A DNA stretch of 49,719 nt from Xylaria sp. FL1777. Lineage: Eukaryota > Ascomycota > Sordariomycetes > Xylariales > Xylariaceae. The position numbers and the translations under genes were made by a program. The notes below the pieces were generated by a model, which had not been told where the DNA came from, ran no database searches, and saw only the letters and a program-made list of their open reading frames with translations. Shown here piece after piece: positions 13,079 through 25,733 of the stretch. Within the stretch, counting starts at the first letter, position 1; each line of letters opens with the position of its first letter. The stretch covers positions 1 through 49,719 of the forward strand of contig MU400767.1 in the NCBI GenBank assembly GCA_022578965.1, read 5' to 3'.

Positions 13079-16000
13079 TATTATATTTAAAGCACTAGTT
13101 TAAAAAGTATAGCAGTAATTTTTTAGTTTAACTGCACTAGTATATTAGCAATTTATAGCTAAATACTTTTTAAAACATAAAGTATTTTTTTAAGCTAATC
13201 TTTTTTATATATAGCTAAACTAATATAAAGCTTTTAACTTTATATAAGCTTTTATATATGTTAAGCTGCTTATTATATAAAAGCTAGTTAATAATAGTTT
13301 ATTTAAACCTTGTTTTTTTTTGTTTTTTGGTTTATTACTAGATATGCTATACATATATTAATTTTAAGTTTATTAGCGGCTTGTTTTTTTTGTTGCTTTT
13401 ATTGCCTTTTTAGTATATTTTGTAGTTTAAAATTTCTAGAAGTTTGCTTTATGTTTTGCTAGCTTAAAGTATTTTTTTTTTGCTATTATTTAGCTATACT
13501 TTATAGCTTTAAACTTTTTTATTACTAGTTAAGTTATATGCTACTAAAGCTAGCTTTTTAAACTGCTTTTAAATATAATTTGCTATGCTTATATTTTTAA
13601 CTTTTTTTGCATATTTAATAGTTTTATAGTTTAGCTATAAGTTTAAAAAAAGAATTAATAACTTTATTTTAAGGTTAGTTATATAAATACTTTTATAGGC
13701 TTTAGTAATAACGCATAAATATTTGTTTTAAACTTGCTTAAGTACTTTTAGCAGCCTTTGTTTTAGCTGTTAGTTTTATTTTGTTAATTTATGCTACGTT
13801 ATTAACTTATATTTAATTGTTATTTGTATTACTATTATATATAAAAGTTTTGCTTAAATTATGCTTAATTTTTATGCAAATTAAGCTAAGCAGCTTATTA
13901 ATAGCGTTTATTTTTTTAGCTTTTTGTAAAATATTTTATGTTGCTTTTTTTAGTTTAAGCAGTAGTTTATTTATATATTAAGCATTTTTATTGCTATTTT
14001 AAGGCGTATTTTTTTTTAGCTTGCTTTTATTGTATGCTTAAAAGCTTTTTAGCTTAGCTTTATAAAATAAACAAAGTAATATTTGCTTAAGTTAAATTTG
14101 AATTTATATTTTTAGCTTTATTTTAAATAAACTTTATAAGCTTGTTTAAGCGCTTTATAAGCTGTTTTTATATTTTTTTTAGCACTTAGTAAGTTTATAT
14201 TATTTGCAAAAATAGCGCTTTAAAGCTTTTATATAAGCTATAGTTTATTATATAGCAAAGCAGTATATAAGCAAAAAAAAATCAGCAATAGTAAAGATCT
14301 TTATAAAATATTTATTTTAATATATATTAAGTTTAATTTTTATTTATTAAAAAGTAAAGTTGTTATATAGTTTATTAAAAAGCTTTATATTTATTATATT
14401 ATTTATTTTAAAAAGCTTATTTTTTTAAGTATTTAGTAAAGCTTTTTATGTACTATTAAATTAAATGCTTTTGTTATATTTAAAAAAAACATTAAAATTG
14501 CTTTGTTTATAGCTTATATATAGCATACTATAAAAATAATTAAATATAGCACTATTTTTATAAACTATTATAATTTATTTTTTATTTATTTAAAAAAAAG
14601 CAGTTTATATATTATAGCAATATAAGTTAGTTTTAAAGCTATTTTAGCTTTAATAAGCTTTTTTATTATGTTTAATAAAGCAATAAGTTATTAAAAGTTT
14701 AGTAAGCTTTTATTTAGTTTATTTTTTAGAATAATTATTGTTTAAGCGTTTTAAAAGCATTTTAAGTAATAATTAATTTAAAAGCTAGCTAATGCTATAT
14801 TAGTTACGTGTTTAATAAAAAACTTATGCTTGTTTTTATTATTTTTAAGTAGCTATAAGCTATATGTTTTTAAAAATACGTTTAAGATCTTATTTAATTT
14901 TAGTGCTTTTTAAGCTTTTATATAGCTTAAAATTATTTGTATTTTATAGTAGTTTATGCTGTAATAAAAAAAAAAAAAGGTTAAAAAAGCTAGCAAAGTA
15001 GCTATGTTTTTTAAGTTAACGTTTAGTTTTAAAAAAAACCTTTTAGTAAGAATTTTTGCTTTATTTTTAAAAGTGCTTGTTATAGTTACGTTTAAGCTAT
15101 TATTATTGCAAAGGTTTAGTAATACTAGCTTTTTTAGTGCTTATAAGCTTTTTATTTATGTTTACTTTAAAGTTTTTTATATTATTTTAGCTTGTTTTGC
15201 TTTTATATTTTTAGCTTTGCTTTTTTTTGTATTAAAAAAATTATATAATTGTTATTAAAAATAACTTTTAAATATTTTAGCTTAGGCTTTTTTTTGTGCT
15301 TTGTTTGCTTTATGTTTATTTTAGTAAGCTTTTTTAATTTAAACTTTTTGCTAGTAAACATAAGCTTTTTTTTTTTTTTGTATTGCTTGCTTTATTTTTA
15401 TTGTTTACTAGTTATATTATAGCTTGCTTTTTTTTTAGTTTAGTACTGTTTTATTTGTAATTTTATTTAAGCTTTTAAATAGCTTTTTTATAGCTAAGTT
15501 TAAATATTTAGAGTTTTTAATGTTTGCTAAATAAAAAGTTGCTAAAAAAAAGCATACTTTAATTTTTACTTATTTTATATTAGTTAGTTTTTAGTTTTAG
15601 CTTAAGTTTTTTAAAAGTTTATTTAATTTATTAAAGCTTTTTATTTAGTACTTAAATAGCTTATAATTGCTTTTTATTATGTTTAAGCTTAATATAAAAG
15701 CAGCTTTTAAATTTATTAATACTTAAGCTAGGTTTATAGTAATATTTAGTTTTTTTTAGTTAAAAAAAATGTTTATATTTTTTAAAGTAATAAGCTTAAA
15801 GTTCTAGTTTTATACTAATAGCATAGCTTTTTTAGCTTTAATGTATAGCTTTAGTATATATATTTAATTTTAATAATATAAGTTAAAATCCTTAAGTAAT
15901 AAAGTTTTATTAGTAGGCTGCTTTTGTTTTAGTTTTATTAATAATATAAGCTACTTTTAAGCTATACAAAAAAAAGAAAAAAAGAAATAAATATAATAAA

Positions 16001-17990
16001 TATTAAGGTTTTTATTTTTAAAGCTTAAAGTAATTATATACTAGTTTTTTATAGCCTTTATTTTTTTTATTTTTATTGTTAAATTTATTAATATAATTGC
16101 TTAAGGCTTGCTTTAGTTTTAACATTATATAATGCTATATTTTGAGCTAATTAAACATATAATATATAAAAAGTTATTAATAGCTATTAGCAGTTTATAG
16201 ATTGCTAAAACGTTATATTTATTTTTTTTAAAAAGGATTTTTTTTATAATTATATAACTTTTTTTAACGTTTTATTAAAGTATAAAATACTTGTTTATTA
16301 TATATTAATAAAAGTTTTACTTTTATTATTATTTTTTTTTAATGCGTTTTTATTATAGTTTAAAAGCAAAGTTAAGCTTTTTTTTTTTTGCGTTGCTAAG
16401 TTTATAGTTATAAACTTTTTTATTATAATATTACTTATGTTTTTAAAAAAGTTAAACTAAAATTAGTTTAAAATTATAATATGCTTAGTTAAAAACTGTT
16501 TTTTTTTTTAGCTGTTGTTTTAGTTTTTTAAGCTTAAAAGCTTGCTTACTTTTTATAGCTAGGTTATTTTTATGTTTTCTGCTATTTTAAAAGCTAGCTA
16601 CTTTTAAAAACTAAATAATACTATAATAAGTTTATTTTAAAAAGCTAGTTTAACTATTATGTTTATAGTATAATTAGCTACTTTATATATATATGCATTT
16701 TTTGCTATGTTTTTTGCTTTTTAAGCATATAAGCATATTATAACTTATATAAAGTATTTATTATTATATTACTTATATTTAGCTAAGTTATTTATAGCTT
16801 ATATTAAGCATATGTTTTTTTTATTATTAATATATTATAAAAACGCGCACTAATTATAATATTTGTTTTTTTTGCAGTAAGTTGCTTTATGTTTTTATTT
16901 ATAGCATTAATAGCATTTTAACGTTATTATGTTTTTAAAGTATAGCAAAGCTGCATAATAGTTATAGTTTTAAAAAACTTTGTTATTATATAGCTTGTTT
17001 ATATTTTAAACTAACTTTATGCTAACGTATACTAGTTTTGTGCTATGTTTGCATTATTAAAGTTTTTTTAGCAGTATAACTTTTGTAATTTTTATATTAT
17101 TAGCTTGTTATAATTGCGCTTTTAAAAGCTTTTTTTTTAGTTTAATAACTTTAATAATTAGTATGCTTATTATTACAAGTTAAAATAGCTACTAGTATAC
17201 TATTAACTTGTTTTTAAATATTATTATAATTTATTTTATATTATTTATATACTAGTTTTTTATTTTTTTTAAGCTAAAAATAACTTTTTAGTTATTATTA
17301 GTAAGCTTATAAACTGCTTTAATAACGTTTAAAAATAGCGCTTTGTTTATTTTTTGTATTATAATATGCTTAGTTTTATTATAAGTATTTAAAGCTATTA
17401 GTATAACTATAATAGTTTAATTATAAATAATTGTTATACTTACATAATATAAAAAAGCTGCTATAATATTAGCAAATTTTTTTAGGTTTAAGTTTTAACT
17501 AATAATGTTTATATATGTTTATACTTATAAAGCGCTTTTTAAAATATTTTTAATAGCTTTTTTAATACGTTTAAGTTAAGCGTTTAAGTTTGTTTAAAAA
17601 AATATACAAACGTATTTTGTGCTAGCTTTAAGTAGCATGCAAATTATTTCTTTAGCAATAATAATTGTTTTTAACGCTTTGCTAAGCTTAAAAAATCTTT
17701 TTACATTTGCTTTAATAGCTTTTTATTTATTTTTATTTGCGTTTAGTCCGGTTTTAAGTAATTAGCGTTGTTCGGCAAGTTTGTTTGCATAGTATTAATG
17801 CAGCTTAGTTAAAATAGCGTTTAAGCTAATTGCTAGCCTAACAAAAAGGTTTTCGTTAAAGCTTGCTGCGCTGCTAAATGCACATTAATACAGCATTATG
17901 CTTAAGGGCAACATAGCCTATAAAATTTAATTCTAAAGTTAAATACCTTTTTTTACGTATGTTTAAGTGCTTTATTAGCAATTGCAACAG
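13079..17990 (-). mobile_element. RIP-ruined LINE (Tad1-like), minus strand
   Basis: T-rich on the plus strand, so coding was minus. On minus, about 15110-15010 reads a shadow of the segment before the reverse transcriptase in fungal Tad1-type LINEs (TFKNKAKILTKRFF). From 14900 down to 14700 follow a degraded shadow of the LKPxKAPGPDGIPN block and LKCF-NA-TIIILKN, which corresponds to xKCFRNARTVVLRKPGK, both early RT blocks. The outer limits are set by composition and by the neighbouring repeat, not by recognised ends. Endonuclease and ORF1 should lie at higher coordinates but were not recognised. The open reading 15004-15258 on plus is an antisense shadow. Confidence 0.6.
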
Positions 17991-18526
17991 AAAATAAAAA
18001 AAGCTCCTTTTTTATACTTATATAAAAAAAATTAAAAAAAATAATCTATTAAAGATTATAATTTATATATTAAAGCTTTTTAAAAAATTAAGTACATTAA
18101 AAGTTTAAATATACTAAAGAATTAAATATAAAGCACTTATTTATACTTTGTAATATTATTGCTAAAATATAACAAAGTTTTAAAAATATTTAAGTAAATA
18201 TTTATAATTAGTATTTATAGCTATAATAGTAAACTAGCTATTTATTATTAAAATTTAGTGCAACTAATTAATTCTTTAATAAATAAGTTTTATAACACTA
18301 TAATTTAAAAGGCAATAATATATTACAAAAAATATAAAAGGTTTTAATAGCTATACATTTATTAGTTAATTATATAAATTATAAACCTAGCATTATTAAG
18401 TGTTAATAACTAAGTTTAATGTAACTTAGTTAATAAGCTATAATAACTATTAAAATAGTAATATAAGCATTTATTGGTTAATTATAAAAAGTGCTAAAAT
18501 AACTAAGTTTACTTTAAGTATATATT

Positions 18527-18630
18527 AAAAGATTAAGCATACTAAAGAATTAAGCACACTAAAGGATTAAGCATACTAAAAAATTAAGCACACTAAGGGA
18601 TTAAGTATTAAGTACACTAAAGAATCAAGC
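18527..18630. repeat. Short tandem repeat, about six 15-17-bp units
   Basis: Successive units of AAGGATTAAGCATACTA / AAGAATTAAGCACACTA alternate. They resemble the core of the 10467-10875 array. Confidence 0.75.
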
Positions 18631-19371
18631 TTTTAAAGATATTTAAGTAAGTGTTTATAAACATTTACAAATATTTATAACTAACGTATAGCTATAGTAG
18701 CAAACTAGCTATTTATCATTAAAATTAAAATTATAACTAATTATATATAATCTTTTTATAAATAGGTTTTATAAGAAGTTATAATTTAAAAAGCAATAAT
18801 ATATTATAGGAAATATAAAAAGTTTTAGCAGCTATACATTTATTACTTAATAATACTACAAACTTCTAAAATTGCTAAAATAAAAGTGCTAAAATAACTA
18901 AGTTTAGTGCATTTAATAAACAAGCAATAATATAAGTATTTATTAATTAATTATAAAAAGTTTTAATTTAACTTAATATATACTAAAACTATAAACTAAT
19001 TAATTAATCCTTTTATAAATAAGTTTAATAAATTTTATATAAAAAGTTTTAAGCATAATTTAAAAAGAAATAATATATTATAAATAATTAATAATATACT
19101 ATTAATTATTGTTTAAAAGCAAAACAAAACTTTATAAGTATTACTTATTAAAAAATAAAAAGTTTTAATAATTGCTTATTTATTAGTTAATTATATAGCT
19201 AAAATATTTAAGCTTAATAATATACTTAGCTAGTTTAATAATTAATTAAGTATAAAAGTATTTACTAGTTAATTAAATATATAAATATTTATTAATTAAT
19301 TATAAAAACTATAAACTAAGCATTAAAAAGTACTAAAATAATTAAGTTTAATGTTAATTATATAAGCTATA

Positions 19372-19745
19372 AATATTTATTAATTAATTATATAAATATT
19401 TATTAGTTAATTATATAAGCATTTATTAGTTAATTATATAAGCATTTATTAATTAATTATATAAGCATTTATTAGTTAATTATATAAGCTACACTAAAAA
19501 TACTAAAATATATAAAAGCATTTAAAAAGTAGCATATATTATTAGTTAATAGCATAAGCATTTATTAGTTAATTATGTAAGCTATACTAAAAATATTAAA
19601 ACATATAAAAGCATTATTAATTAATAACGTAAGCATTTATTAGTTAATTATATAAAGTATATTATTTAAGTATTATATAAAAATGCTAAAATAATTAAGT
19701 TTAAATATTTATTAGTTAATTATATAAACATTTATTAGTTAATTA
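19372..19745. repeat. Clustered 23-bp repeats
   Basis: Many copies of AAGCATTTATTAGTTAATTA + TAT occur, first in tandem (19372-19490) and then scattered between related A/T sequence. The same motif occurs singly from about 18350 onward. Confidence 0.75.
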
Positions 19746-21500
19746 TGTAAGCTATAAACTAAGCATTAAAAGTGCTAAAATAATAAAGTTTAATAATTAA
19801 TTATAAGCATTTATATATTATAAATACTAATTAATAATAAGTTTTTAGCATAAATAACTATTAGTTTATTAAAGCTTAATATATATAAAGCTAACTAAAA
19901 TTAAATAATTTTAATTTAATAGCTGCTTATAATTAAATATTGTTTATAATAAATAAAAACAAAAAAACAATTTATTTGTTTTAATAACTATATATTTATT
20001 TTATTAAAGCTTTTTAAAAAACAAGTTTAAAGCAACTAATAAGTATTAATAGTAATATTAATATATTAAAAGCTTTTAAAAAAATAACTTAAGTTTATTT
20101 ATATATATAACTACTTATTTAATAAATAATATTAATTTTAATACTAGATTTATTAGTTTGTTTTTTATTTTTAAAAATACTATTAGCTTTTATTATTTAT
20201 TGCTAACTTATTAGCACGTAATATTAACTTTTAAAAATACTAAAAAAACTTATAAAAGCTAATATTGCAGTTTTTTATACTAAAAAACAAAAAATATAAA
20301 ATTAAAAATAAAAATATAATTTCTTTAGCTAAATATAATAGCTAAAGTAATTATATATGCTTTATAGCTAGCAATTAATTATAAAACTAGCTATAATTAA
20401 TAAAGCTAATATATAAACTATTTATTACTTTTATTATTACTATTTTTATTTTTTTTATTTTTATTTTTTATTTTTTATTTTTTATTTTAATTAATGTTGC
20501 TTTTAAAATAGTTTTGCTTTAATTTATATTTTAGCTTTTTATATATTATATATATTTTATTAACTTTATAATTGTTTAACATTTATAAGCTTTTATTTTT
20601 ATTATTTTAGCTTTTTAAATACTTTTATTTTTATTATAGTTTTGCTTTAGTTTATATTTTTGCTTTTAATATATTATAGTTTTATTAACTTTATAATTGC
20701 ATAATATATATAAACTTTATAATTTTTGTTATTAATACTTAGTATGCAGCAAAATTTTTTGCAGCAAAAATTTTATAATGCTTTAAGTTATATATTTAGC
20801 AATTAAAGCAATAAAATATATTACTTAAAACTTTTGCATTAAAGCAATTAAACAAAAGTTTTATACTATAAATTTTGCTTTAAAGCTAATATAAAAAAAC
20901 ATAACATTAATAAAGCTTTTATTTTTAGCTATTTTTTTACTGCTATAATTAATTAATAATATATATTAAAACAATTATTATAATATATAATAAATAAATT
21001 AAAACGTTTATTAAAAATATAGCTATAATTTTAGTACTAATAATTAAAACATAAAAAGCTAAAAGCTAAACTAAAAGCTAAACTAAAAAAAATAATAAAA
21101 CTTTATATAATAGCTATTAAGCTTAATTTTTAATTAAATAAAAACTTATATATATATATATACTATTATGTTTAAAAGTTTATTATTTATTTTAGTTATT
21201 AGTTCTTTGTTTTATTAGTATTTAAGTAAACATATAATAGCTTTAAATAAATACGCTATATAAAACTTTACTTATTATATTTGCTTATATATATATGTTT
21301 TTTTTTTTGCTTTTATATACTTTTTATGCTTATATACTATATATTTTTTACGTTTATATATTTTTACGTTTGTATGTTTTTAAGTTTATATGTTTTTATA
21401 TTTATATGTTTTATTTGCTTGTTTTATTAGCATGCATATTTTAACTTAAATTACTTCCGAAATATGTTTTAAAAGCTAAGACTTTTTCTAAAATAGCAAA

Positions 21501-21903
21501 TCAAAACTCTAGCGTGTTTGGTATGCTGAGGTGCTCGCGCAGCCGCTCGATGTCGTCGGAGAGATGCTGCGTAGTATTCTCTTTCAACTCGTTTCTCGGA
21601 CGCGATTTGCCCACGCCGCGCTGGTCCATGAGCACCACCCTGTATACTGCGGGATTGAAGAACCTTGTGTTGGCGTGACTCGTGCTTCCGCCCGGCCCGC
21701 CGTGGAGAAAAATCACTTGCGACCGGTTTAGTATGCGATGCGGCTTCATCACCCGGGGAGTTAAGCTTACCGGGTAGCCCATCTTTCTTGCCGTACTGGG
21801 CATAGTACACCTCGTGAATGGAGCCGACTTTTAGATGACCCGAGTCGAATGCCGCTTCGTGGGTATACGGGGTGACAACATTCTGTACGGCCGGCGCTGA
21901 CAT
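21501..21903 (-). pseudogene. Prolyl iminopeptidase, 5' fragment cut off by the AT block
   Basis: Alpha/beta-hydrolase of the proline iminopeptidase (S33) family, which releases N-terminal proline from peptides. Exon 1 is 21903-21771, intron 21770-21716 (GTAAGC...CAAG, 55 bp), exon 2 21715-21501. Together they read YYAQYGKKDGLPVIFLHGGP, with the oxyanion-hole HGGPGG and then DQRGVGKS, both typical of the family. The reading stops after about 115 residues, before the nucleophile GGSWG and the Asp and His of the triad; family members usually exceed 300 residues. The stop coincides with the change to AT-rich sequence at about 21500, so a transposon insertion or rearrangement removed the rest. 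Almost certainly not a working enzyme. Confidence 0.85.
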
Positions 21904-23152
21904 GGTGTAGAAGACAACTTCCTTACACTGATAATGATAATTCTAGATAGCACATTAACTTCCCAACCCGACCAAAAGCAGTTGAATAGCCTATTCGATA
22001 AATAGCCAGACTTGTCTTTATGTATCGTCAGGAGCTGTTGTCCGCATGAGTCATATGTGGAGTTAGTCTTCGCGCGAGATCTACTAAGATAGGGACTAAG
22101 ACAGGGCCTACTTAAAGCGACTGCGTGGAACGTGATATACGATTTATCATAAGAGATTCGGCTACGCTCTCTACAATACTACAGGGATTGAACGGTCTGA
22201 TTTAGAATATTCTGCACTTCTGAAGCACAGCATCGCTTAGAGTGGACAGGATTGGTTAGAAACATTGGTAGCTCCAACAAGAGGCGAATGGGTGTATAAT
22301 GCGGAGCAAACTCCCGTGCTTCGGACTTCATATTAAAGGCTTTTCGAATATCAAAATACAGAGGTAACGAGTTTCGGTATAAAATAGAAGATAGTACTGT
22401 TATAACTCTTCCGTAAAGAGAAGCTCATATGATAAGTACGTACGTTTGGTGCATTCAATACGGTGGCATGCCGGTAGACTTCATATTTCATGGCAAAGTT
22501 AATAGTCCTACCTTCTAGAAAGAATACCTTCACCATAGCAAGTACATAGATGAGGCATCTATGCTGAGACCGAATTTGCTCCGAAGCTTTCGCAGCACCA
22601 TACTTGGGCTGCCTTGAACAATCATATCTGGACAGATTATCAAGAAAAATCAGAGAAGTCCTCTTGAACAAGTATCAATTTATTTACGACGGCTTACCCA
22701 CCTCTATTACTTCTGTTCCTTAAGCTCTCTGATGTTTTTTATTGCATCTATCGCAATGGGAAGCTAAAGGATGCGAAGGTTGCTATCTCTAACTATAAGG
22801 GCGCGAAATTAGCACGCGCCGGTTTCCTGGATAGGAGATAATAGCAGTCGGGACGACAAAAGCGGTATACTCTGGGTTTCTTGCACTCTATCATGGTTAA
22901 TTTGTCTAATATAACAGCTTATAATAGTGATAATAGTAAGTTAGTCGACTGTTGCCTAATAATGTGTTTTACAGTTGTAACTAGACTTTTTACATGTCTA
23001 CCGCGAGAGGGTTTTAAAATTTACCTAGTTTCCGAACTTCAATTGTTATAATTTGTCACAGATAGCAAGGGTTCAAGTCGACTTTATTCTCTGTCTTATC
23101 GATGTTGAGGATAAGTAAGCTGTTTCCTTGACAGTCATCGCATAGAGTGACC
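21904..23152. other. Gene-free interval
   Basis: Normal base composition. It lies upstream of the truncated peptidase and downstream of the BTB gene. Short open readings on minus (22351-22671) show no recognisable domain, signal peptide or splice logic. Nothing supported. Confidence 0.6.
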
Positions 23153-24380
23153 TCAGACAGGACCGAATAAGTTTAAGTCTAGCCCTCCCAGTGCTTCCAG
23201 GGCACGAACTTCCTTTTCAGCAAGTGAATGAAGGTTATAGTCACAGTGATGATAGCTACTGCCAAATCCGTGATATTCGCCGTTCCAATTAGCGGACCTG
23301 AGTTCGCGGGTAGCTCTCATCGCCGATGCGACGCTGTAGCCTACCAGGCTTTGGTCTGTCGATGTATAAAATTGAAGTTCGTCCTGATTTCGTAGACGCC
23401 TCTCAAGAGAACCGAGTTGCAATGAGGAGCATGCTTCAGAGCAATCTGTAGGTTCTTTACGGAAGCGATCAAGCAGGCCATTGAGCACAGCGCTAATTTG
23501 ACCGAGGGTTTCTCGTCTCTGGTCGTCGATGGCACCTGATACATTAATCAGCAGACTTCGGCAAAGTTATCATAATATTCTTACGGATAATGCGTTCTGG
23601 GATGGGCAAACCCAGTGGACTCAGTGGTCGTTTGCTTCGGGTTTGGGCTATTTTCGTGACCGCCTTGAACTCTTCTGGCCAACCGAGCACCCAGGAAACG
23701 AAAAGAAGCGGAATGAGATTCTGGCTAGTAATATCCGCAATCCAGGAATCTTTCGTTCGAAGACGCCATATCTCAGAGAATGGCTCAAGTATTTCGTGAA
23801 ATTGGTAGTAGTCCACAATGGCGGCAACCTTTACTAGCATTTCTAGATCAAGGCTCCTAGGGACATGTCGATTCTGCCCGTGAACGATCTGCATCACGAT
23901 TAATAGGGCTTCTATATCCCAACCCTCAGCATCGATCTGTTGGAGACCATTAGAGCTTGAGTGTGATTCGTGGAAACGTCCATCTAACGCTTTCTCGAAG
24001 TAACGGGATCCAAGTCTCAGGTGAGCTGAGGAAGCTTGTAGTTTTACCGATCTTTCTACTGATTCAGCCTCAGTGGGTAGAACCTCATCTACAGAGTCAA
24101 CCGGCACCTCAGAAGCAGTAAGTTGCTCCACGGCGGGAGGTTCCCCAGCAGCTACCGTATGTTCTAAACTTGGTTCAGGCTCAGGTTGGGTGCCAAGGGG
24201 CATTGTCTTTGCCTTTTTTTTTGAGCCTTTCTTTGTTGTGGTACTCCCTTCTAATTGAAAATCCTCGAAAGTAGAGAGTTCTTCGTTGTTAAGAGGTAAA
24301 ATTGGGAATGGCGCGTTGAAGTTGCGAAGAGTGATGATCACATCACCGTTGGGATCAAGGACGTAATCCGGCGTTTCCAT
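23153..24380 (-). CDS. Fungal BTB/POZ-like domain protein
   Basis: Exon 1 is 24380-23585, intron 23584-23536 (GTAAGA...ATCAG, 49 bp), exon 2 23535-23153; 392 residues. The start METPDYVLDPNGD is chosen because the family begins just before DPNGDV; an upstream in-frame extension (to 24698) is not family-like. The N-terminal half is a BTB-type fold as in many ascomycete proteins: DPNGDVIITLR (about 8-18) and SSAHLRLGSRYFEKAL. Then come an alpha-helical block with VAAIVDYYQFHEIL and PFSEIW, SWVLGWPEEF, and a C-terminal CSSLQLGSLERRL block. The two halves of the BTB strand region are separated by about 80 residues rich in Lys, Pro and Glu (KKGSKKKAK, PEPEPS). Such proteins probably mediate protein contacts in nucleus or cytosol; the actual role is unknown. 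Domain call by motif memory, not by search. Confidence 0.8.
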
Positions 24381-25733
24381 GTTGTGAAAACTCGCAAATG
24401 AATCAGTAGTAGTAGTTGCGTAACCTCCCGAACGACCTGGGGGTGGCTGGGAGTGAGGAAAGGGGAAATGTTCTAGTAGAATGCGGAGCCTTGCCTGAAT
24501 GCTAAAATATAATGCAATCTGAGGTCGCTTGCCCTGTGTAGAATGTATACTCAACCAATAACGAGAACCAAGGTAGAGCTTAGACCAATGCAAGGTATTC
24601 TGGAACGGTGCATGCTCTCTAGAATTTTGGAGTGCTCTAGGTGGTGCTGTGTCATTTATGTAGATACAATGATGCTTAACGGGCTGTTTATTATGCATCT
24701 TCTTGTTCTTTTAAGCTGACGTGATATATGATATTACATTACCCCTCACATACCGCCAGGTGGCGTGGCATTCGTGGAGGTTCTCACTCTTTCGCGTACC
24801 TATATGTCGTCGGTGCATGTATGGACGCAACATCTACTTAGGATCCTTAATTAGCCAGCTACAATTGACAATGAAGTAGGCAACAGGCACTGATAGGATT
24901 TTGCATACACTTATCACAAGCAATCTAGGTAAATTAGTGACATTCTGATCTTCTTATTCACTAAACTTAAATATTAAACATTCATACATCGAAGTCATGG
25001 ATTTCGTGCTGAAAGTGGTCTGATCACAGCCCAGTTTGATATCTATACCAAGGTAGCCTGCATGAGTCGTTACCACCTAACAACTGAGCAAAACCAGCGA
25101 GTTTGGAGGAAGGTTGGAAGACCGAAGATTACGGGGTAAATTATTAGCAGTTGTGATCACCAATCAATACCGAAACCTGCAGCTCGCCTGCATCAGGAAC
25201 CCTCCATATGTGGTGAGATCACCCTATCTATCTATTAATACCATCTAACTCGGAAGGTGTCTCTGTGGACGGCAAGGCATATCGCCATTTAAGGCGGACA
25301 TTAAAAGGGAACATTGACGCACTGGCGGCTCTGCTGTGTGATCCATGCAGTAAGTTACAAGGAACCGAGTCATAGTGTTCATTTCGCCTAAGCTATTTCT
25401 TAAGGCTTTCCGAGAAGTGCAGATGCTGGGCTCGTTCGATGTCGATGTCGTATTTAACATAATAGGCCGCTTTTCCCAGACATCAGCTCATTGCCGGCGG
25501 GTTTGTAATCACAGCCTTGTCTGCCCTACACTCTTGGATGGTAGCGACCTGTGGCTTTCCTTTTTGGCGCGAATTGCGCACGATCGGTGGGACACTTGGT
25601 AGAAGATTTGTCTACGCTTGAAGCATCTCAGTTTTTGGGTTTGTCACCTCTTAACGGTTAAGTCCATGATATTCCTTCTCATTGTGAAACTATTAGTAAC
25701 ATTGCGGGCCAGATTACTCCCGTCTTTCATTAA
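24381..25733. other. Gene-free interval
   Basis: Upstream region of the BTB gene and 3' flank of the monooxygenase. Two small open readings near 25245-25602 overlap on opposite strands and show no domain. A TGAGCAAA octamer occurs at about 25084. No gene supported. Confidence 0.55.

Larger units (their letters stand above)
1..21450. repeat. RIP-degraded AT-rich transposon block (left)
   Basis: The whole stretch is extremely A+T-rich, with in-frame stops everywhere and almost no CpG. G and C survive mainly in the contexts ApCpT and GpCpT (and complements), while TpC and CpA are scarce. Shadows of retroelement proteins can still be read through TGG-to-TAA and CAA-to-TAA changes, which is what RIP produces. 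Long strand-asymmetric segments (A-rich 1-3620 and 5823-8230, T-rich 13079-17990) mark the coding strands of different elements. No intact gene was found. Parts not itemised separately (1-3390, 8230-8940, 9860-10460, 18130-18520, 19750-21450) hold only low-complexity A/T sequence to my eye. Confidence 0.93.

Noticed and set aside
15004..15258. 84-codon hydrophobic reading on plus
   Set aside because: Antisense to the recognisable LINE shadow on minus.
18527..19745. CRISPR-like array
   Set aside because: Repeats are imperfect and contiguous or irregularly spaced, without uniform unique spacers, in a eukaryotic setting.
1..21450. Mitochondrial DNA or a nuclear mitochondrial insert
   Set aside because: Extreme A+T would fit. 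However, the readable shadows are Ty3/gypsy and LINE proteins with stops at former Trp/Gln codons, and no mitochondrial gene or rRNA was seen.
24381..24698. Upstream extension of the BTB reading by 106 codons
   Set aside because: Low-quality sequence unlike the family. The family's usual start lies at METPDYVLDPNGD.
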